Origin: an uncultured Bacteroidales bacterium
GTDB lineage: Bacteria > Bacteroidota > Bacteroidia > Bacteroidales > UBA932
Direction: 5' to 3'
NCBI GenBank assembly: GCA_927798505.1
Contig: CAKMNE010000053.1
Coordinates: forward strand, 1-8,866
Length of the DNA: 8,866 nt
The position numbers were made by a program, and so were the translations under genes. A model generated the notes under the pieces. The model saw nothing but the letters and a program-made list of their open reading frames with translations, was not told where the DNA came from and made no database searches. Shown here in pieces: positions 5,179-8,866 of the stretch (its first letter is position 1; each line of letters begins with the position of its first letter).

Positions 5179-6591
5179 TTAGCGCACTTTGTAGCGCTTT
5201 CCGAGCTGCATAGTGAGACCTACGTTGACCTTGTAGTTGAATGAATCAACAGGATATGGAACGCCGCCGAAGTAAGGGATATCGACTCCGTCGATAGCAT
5301 ATACTCCGAGAGGTCCCTGGTAAGCGTCAGCTGAAACGAAGAGGTTCAGGAAGAGGAGGGAGAAGCTCAAAGCTGCACCGCAAACATCTCCGTAGCTGGT
5401 CTTTCCGGTGTTGGCTGAAACGCTGAGCCAGCTGAATGGGGTAAGGGTTACACCTGCACGGCAATCATACCAAGGAGCGAGCGGATCGTAGTGATAGGTA
5501 GCAAGCCCACCGACTGAGATGAAGCTCAGGATAGGGAGCCTGAGGCGTGCGCCTGCATTGGCTGTAAAAGGAAGCATTGCGAAGCTGCTCTCGCTGCCTG
5601 CAACAGGAGAGAGATTGAACACGCTTAAGAGCTCCTTCTGCATCTGGTCAAGCTCTGCATTGACGTCGGTGTCAGGGCCGACTTCCTCAAGTCCGTTGAA
5701 CTCGTATGAACCCTGTGCCTGTGCAAGGGAATTGTACTTCCAGTACATGCAACCGAGGTCGGAGATGCCTGCGGTGATGGAAAGAAGCTTGAACGGCTTC
5801 CATCTGATACCGAGGTCAACAGCTCCACCGTAGCCTGCAGGACGGAAAGCGGCAGGATCCTGGTTGAAGTTGACAGTCAAGTTGCCATCCGGGTCAGTTG
5901 CGAATGAACCGAGGCTACAGGCGAGTTTTCCGCTTGCAAGAACGTCTGCGGAAGCCTGTGTTTCATTGATGGTGAGGTTGGCCTTTGTGGCTGCGATGTC
6001 AGCGGCTGCAAGACCAAGCAGGAACTTTGCGCGGAAACCGAAGGTGAAATTGCTCTTCTGGTTCTCATAAGCCCGTCCGAGTGCAATCTCGAGGTAGGCA
6101 TTCATGTTGGCATTCAGAGATGAGAGGTCATAGCTTCCACCATTCTCAGTACCGCATTTGAGGAACTTGAATGCATCTCCTGGCAGATAAGCCGCGGAGT
6201 TGGCCCTTACATTGATTTCAAAGGTGCTCATCTTGTGCTCCTTGCGTGCACCGAAAGAGATGAGGTTGACACCTCCGTTGAGACCGAGATTGTTGGCATC
6301 CTTGATATTTGCCAGGAACTCCTCAGCTGAGATGCTCTTGTTCAGACCGGTAACCAATCCGTCGCCGGAAGGGTTCTTGTAGAGGAGATCGGAGAGTCCG
6401 AGATTGCTCTTTCCGGTAAGGTCAATGTTGCCGACACCGAGTCCGAAGAATGCCTTCTCGGACATGATTGCAGGGTTGAGCCTATATCCATAGACATAGT
6501 TGTCAAGGAAGTAGCCGCTTTGCGTCTGAGCAAAGGCGGAGGTGCAGAATGCCGCAGCCAGCATTGCTGCAAGAATGTTTATCTTTTTCAT
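5179..6591 (-). CDS. DUF5723 family outer-membrane protein, function unknown
   Basis: This exported protein of 470 residues is probably an outer-membrane beta-barrel. A type I signal peptide is clear: MKK, a hydrophobic stretch (4-15), then cleavage at AFA|QT (21/22). The mature start carries the conserved SGYFLDNYVYGYRLNPAI (25-42), which I recognise as the DUF5723 hallmark of Bacteroidota; GNIDLTGKSNLGLSDLLY (54-71) follows, also typical. The rest alternates short amphipathic strands with Gly/Asn turns, e.g. 103-130, 180-195, 254-276, 342-365 and 376-420. It ends in a strand, VNVGLTMQLGKRYKVR (455-470), as outer-membrane barrels commonly do. The family has no known function; its general look is PorV/FadL-like, but this is inference. 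It starts 2 bases after the stop of the upstream repeat protein, so the two are almost surely co-transcribed and perhaps translationally coupled. Confidence 0.9.
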   Translation of the reverse strand: MKKINILAAMLAAAFCTSAFAQTQSGYFLDNYVYGYRLNPAIMSEKAFFGLGVGNIDLTGKSNLGLSDLLYKNPSGDGLVTGLNKSISAEEFLANIKDANNLGLNGGVNLISFGARKEHKMSTFEINVRANSAAYLPGDAFKFLKCGTENGGSYDLSSLNANMNAYLEIALGRAYENQKSNFTFGFRAKFLLGLAAADIAATKANLTINETQASADVLASGKLACSLGSFATDPDGNLTVNFNQDPAAFRPAGYGGAVDLGIRWKPFKLLSITAGISDLGCMYWKYNSLAQAQGSYEFNGLEEVGPDTDVNAELDQMQKELLSVFNLSPVAGSESSFAMLPFTANAGARLRLPILSFISVGGLATYHYDPLAPWYDCRAGVTLTPFSWLSVSANTGKTSYGDVCGAALSFSLLFLNLFVSADAYQGPLGVYAIDGVDIPYFGGVPYPVDSFNYKVNVGLTMQLGKRYKVR

Positions 6592-6593
6592 GA

Positions 6594-8866
6594 TTACTTA
6601 AGGTTGTCAAAATTGATGGTCACTCCCTCAGGAACGACTAGTGAAATGTTGTTGAGCATGATGTAGTCAGACTCCTGGAGTTTTTCTCCGCTCGAAGTTA
6701 CCTTGGCTGAGAACCTGATATGGCTGATGCCGCTAAGGTCAGCACCTTCTTTGGCTTTGAACATAAGTTCAAGCTGTGACTTGCTCTTTGCCTTGAGTAC
6801 TTCTGAGCTGACAGGCTCGACAGCTACGACTCTGTACTGCTCTCCGTCAAATGCAAGGAGTTCAGCAGTGATGCTGACTGAAAGCGGAAGAGCGTTGTCC
6901 ACCTCGGCTTTGATGCCTGCATCAGCATAGCTGAGAACCTGCTCGAGCGTCTTGCCTGCATCTCCGAGAGCGAGAGTGTCGGAATAGTTGAACTCGAAAT
7001 TCTCACCGAGCATCACATCGCAGGTAATGCCGTAGTTGATGCCGAGGGTGTAGTCTGCCGCAGTCTCTATGTAGCACTCACGGTTCTTGTCAAGATTCAG
7101 ATTCAGATTGACATTGAGGGAATGCGTATCGCTGTTGAGTACAGGGTCGAGATCGATGGTGAAATTGTTCTCAGCGGTAAGTGTGTCGGAAGGAGAGTTG
7201 CTGTAAGGGAAGTTGAGAGAGAGGTCATACAGACCTTCGTTCACAATGGCCTTTGCATTGACAGGAACGGCAAGGTTGGAAACTATGTCTGCATTGAGAC
7301 TGACATCAGGCAGGTCGAACACTGTGCCTGCAAGAACGTCGCCGAGCTTGAAGTCGAACGTCATAGTGGTATCAAGCTGATAATCCACACTGGCCCTCAG
7401 GCTCTTGACTCCAATCTTATTCTCGGAATCGGCAATTCTTGCCTTGAGGGTTCCCGTGATGGTGCCAGTCAAGGTATTCAGGTCAATGGAAGGATTTTCC
7501 GCATAGACCTTTCCGCTTACGATGATTGAATCGGTAAGGGCAGTACCCTCAGCCCTGAGTTTCTGGAAATCTATTGAAGAAAGGTTGAAGCCCTCGATGG
7601 CAATCTGCTTTGAGAAAGTGCCTTCCTGTCCGATTTCGCCCTTGAGTTCGACTGTGGACGGGGTAATGAATTCCGGAAGCTGTGCCAAAACATCAACCCT
7701 GAATTTGCCGTTTCCAATGTCAGGAAGACCGGCGATAGCAAGATCGAGGTCGGCCTTTACGTCGGTGAGTTTAACTTCTGAAACTCCAACCAGCATCTCA
7801 GGGATAGCCTCAGCTTCCATAATGCTGAACTTGAGCTTCTGGTCAATGGCACAGGAGAGCTCGTCAATGGAAATTGACTTGGCCTTGAGTTCAGGAATTG
7901 AAGCCTTGAACACGATGTCTGCACCTGAAAGGGCGGAGACAGTAGCCTTACCCACGGTGCTCTCAGGAACTGAGACAACGCCATCAACTGAATACTTGGT
8001 GGAAACCACATACTTTCCGTCCACCTTAGCAGGCGTCACAACGAGTTTTTCTATAGGAAGAGAGTAAGACGCTGTGCTTATGTCTTTGATGGTGATGGAA
8101 TGAGTGGCTTCGTCATAATTCAAAGCCGCAGGGACAGATGCGAATTTCACGATGTCAGGAAGCACTACCTTGATGCCATTGCCGGCATCGACTGCAAGTC
8201 CTCCAAGGTCAGGGATTACCAGGACAAGATCCAGGGCAGGATTTCCTTCAGGAACAATGGAGATGGTTCCGAAATCACCGACTCCCTCCGGGAGTTCTAT
8301 TTTGATTTCGGTTTCATCTATCTTTACTTCCTGAGAAACAGGGTTGATTACGGCATTGAAGTCTGAGAGTGCAAGATTTGCAACGACCTCGGCATTGATT
8401 ACAACATCATCAGCCTCAGTCTTTGGCAGAAGGGCGGTGTTGACTGTTCCGTCAATGCTCATTGACGCGTCAAGTTGAATCTTGTCAGACCAGCTGATAC
8501 TTCCGTTTACTGGTGCAGGAAGATTCAACTTGCTGATTTTCACTGTCTTGTTAACACCGCTTGAGATGTCTGAGCCGGTGATTGTCAGAGTGTTGCCGCT
8601 GACTCCGTCTCCGCTGATCTGAAGATTCGCAGGGAACTTGACTGTGAGATTATCTATAGTTGCATCAAGACCTGTGGCCGCGAGATTGGCGGCTGAAATC
8701 GTAAGATTCAGCTGTGATGCCTCAGTAAAGGAAATATCGGATACGGATTTTACCTGCTCCGGAAGGGTAATGGCAGGGATGTCAATCGGAATTTCCTGGG
8801 AAACGGATGCGGAGACAGGGTTGATTTCGCAGGTAACGGATTCGATGCCGAAGTTCACGAATTCAA
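6594..8866 (-). CDS. Long all-beta repeat protein, probably exported, 5' end missing
   Basis: I do not recognise a named family. The frame runs out of the right edge; an in-frame GTG at 8858 is probably internal, since EF precedes it, so signal peptide and true start lie outside. At least 756 residues are present. The sequence is rich in Val, Ile, Leu, Asp, Ser and Asn with alternating hydrophobic residues, and shows no membrane helix or catalytic motif. Three to four degenerate units of about 160 residues can be aligned (nt 8846-6849). Each opens with a form of (S/A)xxxxINPVSxxVxxxxxIxLP and closes with a form of IxLxxxxSxDGxV. The last 100 residues differ: DNALPLSVSITAELL, then a closing segment ending TINFDNLK, much like the C-terminal parts of surface lipoproteins of Bacteroidota. 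The DUF5723 gene follows after 2 bases. A cell-envelope role, perhaps as a surface or periplasmic lipoprotein partner of that protein, is inference. Confidence 0.8.
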   Translation of the reverse strand, partial: EFVNFGIESVTCEINPVSASVSQEIPIDIPAITLPEQVKSVSDISFTEASQLNLTISAANLAATGLDATIDNLTVKFPANLQISGDGVSGNTLTITGSDISSGVNKTVKISKLNLPAPVNGSISWSDKIQLDASMSIDGTVNTALLPKTEADDVVINAEVVANLALSDFNAVINPVSQEVKIDETEIKIELPEGVGDFGTISIVPEGNPALDLVLVIPDLGGLAVDAGNGIKVVLPDIVKFASVPAALNYDEATHSITIKDISTASYSLPIEKLVVTPAKVDGKYVVSTKYSVDGVVSVPESTVGKATVSALSGADIVFKASIPELKAKSISIDELSCAIDQKLKFSIMEAEAIPEMLVGVSEVKLTDVKADLDLAIAGLPDIGNGKFRVDVLAQLPEFITPSTVELKGEIGQEGTFSKQIAIEGFNLSSIDFQKLRAEGTALTDSIIVSGKVYAENPSIDLNTLTGTITGTLKARIADSENKIGVKSLRASVDYQLDTTMTFDFKLGDVLAGTVFDLPDVSLNADIVSNLAVPVNAKAIVNEGLYDLSLNFPYSNSPSDTLTAENNFTIDLDPVLNSDTHSLNVNLNLNLDKNRECYIETAADYTLGINYGITCDVMLGENFEFNYSDTLALGDAGKTLEQVLSYADAGIKAEVDNALPLSVSITAELLAFDGEQYRVVAVEPVSSEVLKAKSKSQLELMFKAKEGADLSGISHIRFSAKVTSSGEKLQESDYIMLNNISLVVPEGVTINFDNLK
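6849..8846 (-). repeat. Degenerate protein repeats of about 160 residues inside the beta protein
   Basis: Units begin near nt 8846 (IESVTCEINPVSASVSQEI), 8366 (SDFNAVINPVSQEVKIDE), 7880 (SISIDELSCAIDQKLKFS) and 7415 (VKSLRASVDYQLDTTMTF), so the spacing is 155-164 codons. Units 1-3 keep the same order of strands, e.g. LTVKFP / IKVVLPD / FRVDVLAQLPE, then LTITGSDIS / ITIKDIST / IAIEGFNLS, then ASMSIDGTV / TKYSVDGVV / IIVSGKVY. Unit 4 matches clearly only in its first 50 residues. Identity is low, so this is old duplication; units 1 and 2 are the closest. Confidence 0.65.
7093..7110 (-). repeat. Short hexamer repeat (AGATTC, AGATTC, AGATTG)
   Basis: Three copies of a 6-base unit lie within the beta protein gene. 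On the coding strand they encode alternating Asn-Leu (part of LNVNLNLNLD), a strand with one polar and one apolar face. Gain or loss of a unit would keep the frame. Confidence 0.5.

Noticed and set aside
5179..6591. DUF5723 protein as a lipoprotein (Cys16 within the hydrophobic stretch)
   Set aside because: Phe stands before Cys16, where a lipobox needs Gly, Ala or Ser. A good type I cleavage site (AFA|Q) follows at residue 21.
7122..8067. Two long + strand frames (135 and 181 codons) within the beta-repeat gene
   Set aside because: Both are shadows of the - strand frame, which is open for over 2.2 kb, shows internal repeats and is in tight operon order with the next gene.

Overview
The window looks like a chromosomal stretch from a member of the Bacteroidota, most likely a gut-type Bacteroidales. 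Four things point there: an outer-membrane protein of the DUF5723 type; promoter boxes of the Bacteroidota form (TAnnTTTG at -7, TTTG at -33); no Shine-Dalgarno sequence before any start codon, with A/T-rich leaders instead; and a long form of QueA. The genus cannot be named from the sequence alone. The coding part looks like ordinary mid-GC core genome. I see no insertion sequence, phage, CRISPR array, tRNA or rRNA.

Layout, left to right. (1) On the + strand is the 3' part of an ABC-F ATPase, cut by the left edge just before its first Q-loop. After 15 bases comes a complete cinA, so the two probably form one transcript. (2) A small XRE-type helix-turn-helix regulator lies convergently on the - strand; its stop overlaps the cinA stop by 4 bases. 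A terminator-like hairpin serving cinA lies inside the 3' part of this regulator gene. (3) A 495-base AT-rich gap (3412-3906) separates the regulator from queA, which is transcribed away from it. The gap holds a good Bacteroidota promoter for the regulator with a palindrome on its -7 box, a 16-bp hairpin of unknown role, several smaller inverted repeats, and a -7 box for queA. (4) queA is complete. It ends at a bidirectional terminator shared with the next, convergent operon. (5) That operon, on the - strand, has a long exported-looking all-beta protein built of degenerate repeats of about 160 residues (5' end outside the window). It is followed 2 bases later by a DUF5723 outer-membrane protein with a clear signal peptide.

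How the genes may work together. ABC-F (ribosome rescue or translation), CinA (pyridine-nucleotide repair) and QueA (queuosine in tRNA) are housekeeping functions. The regulator has no obvious target besides, possibly, its own promoter. The most novel part is the last operon: a repeat-containing, probably cell-envelope beta protein coupled to an outer-membrane protein of unknown function. No experimentally described system is recognised here, and any function for that pair is inference.
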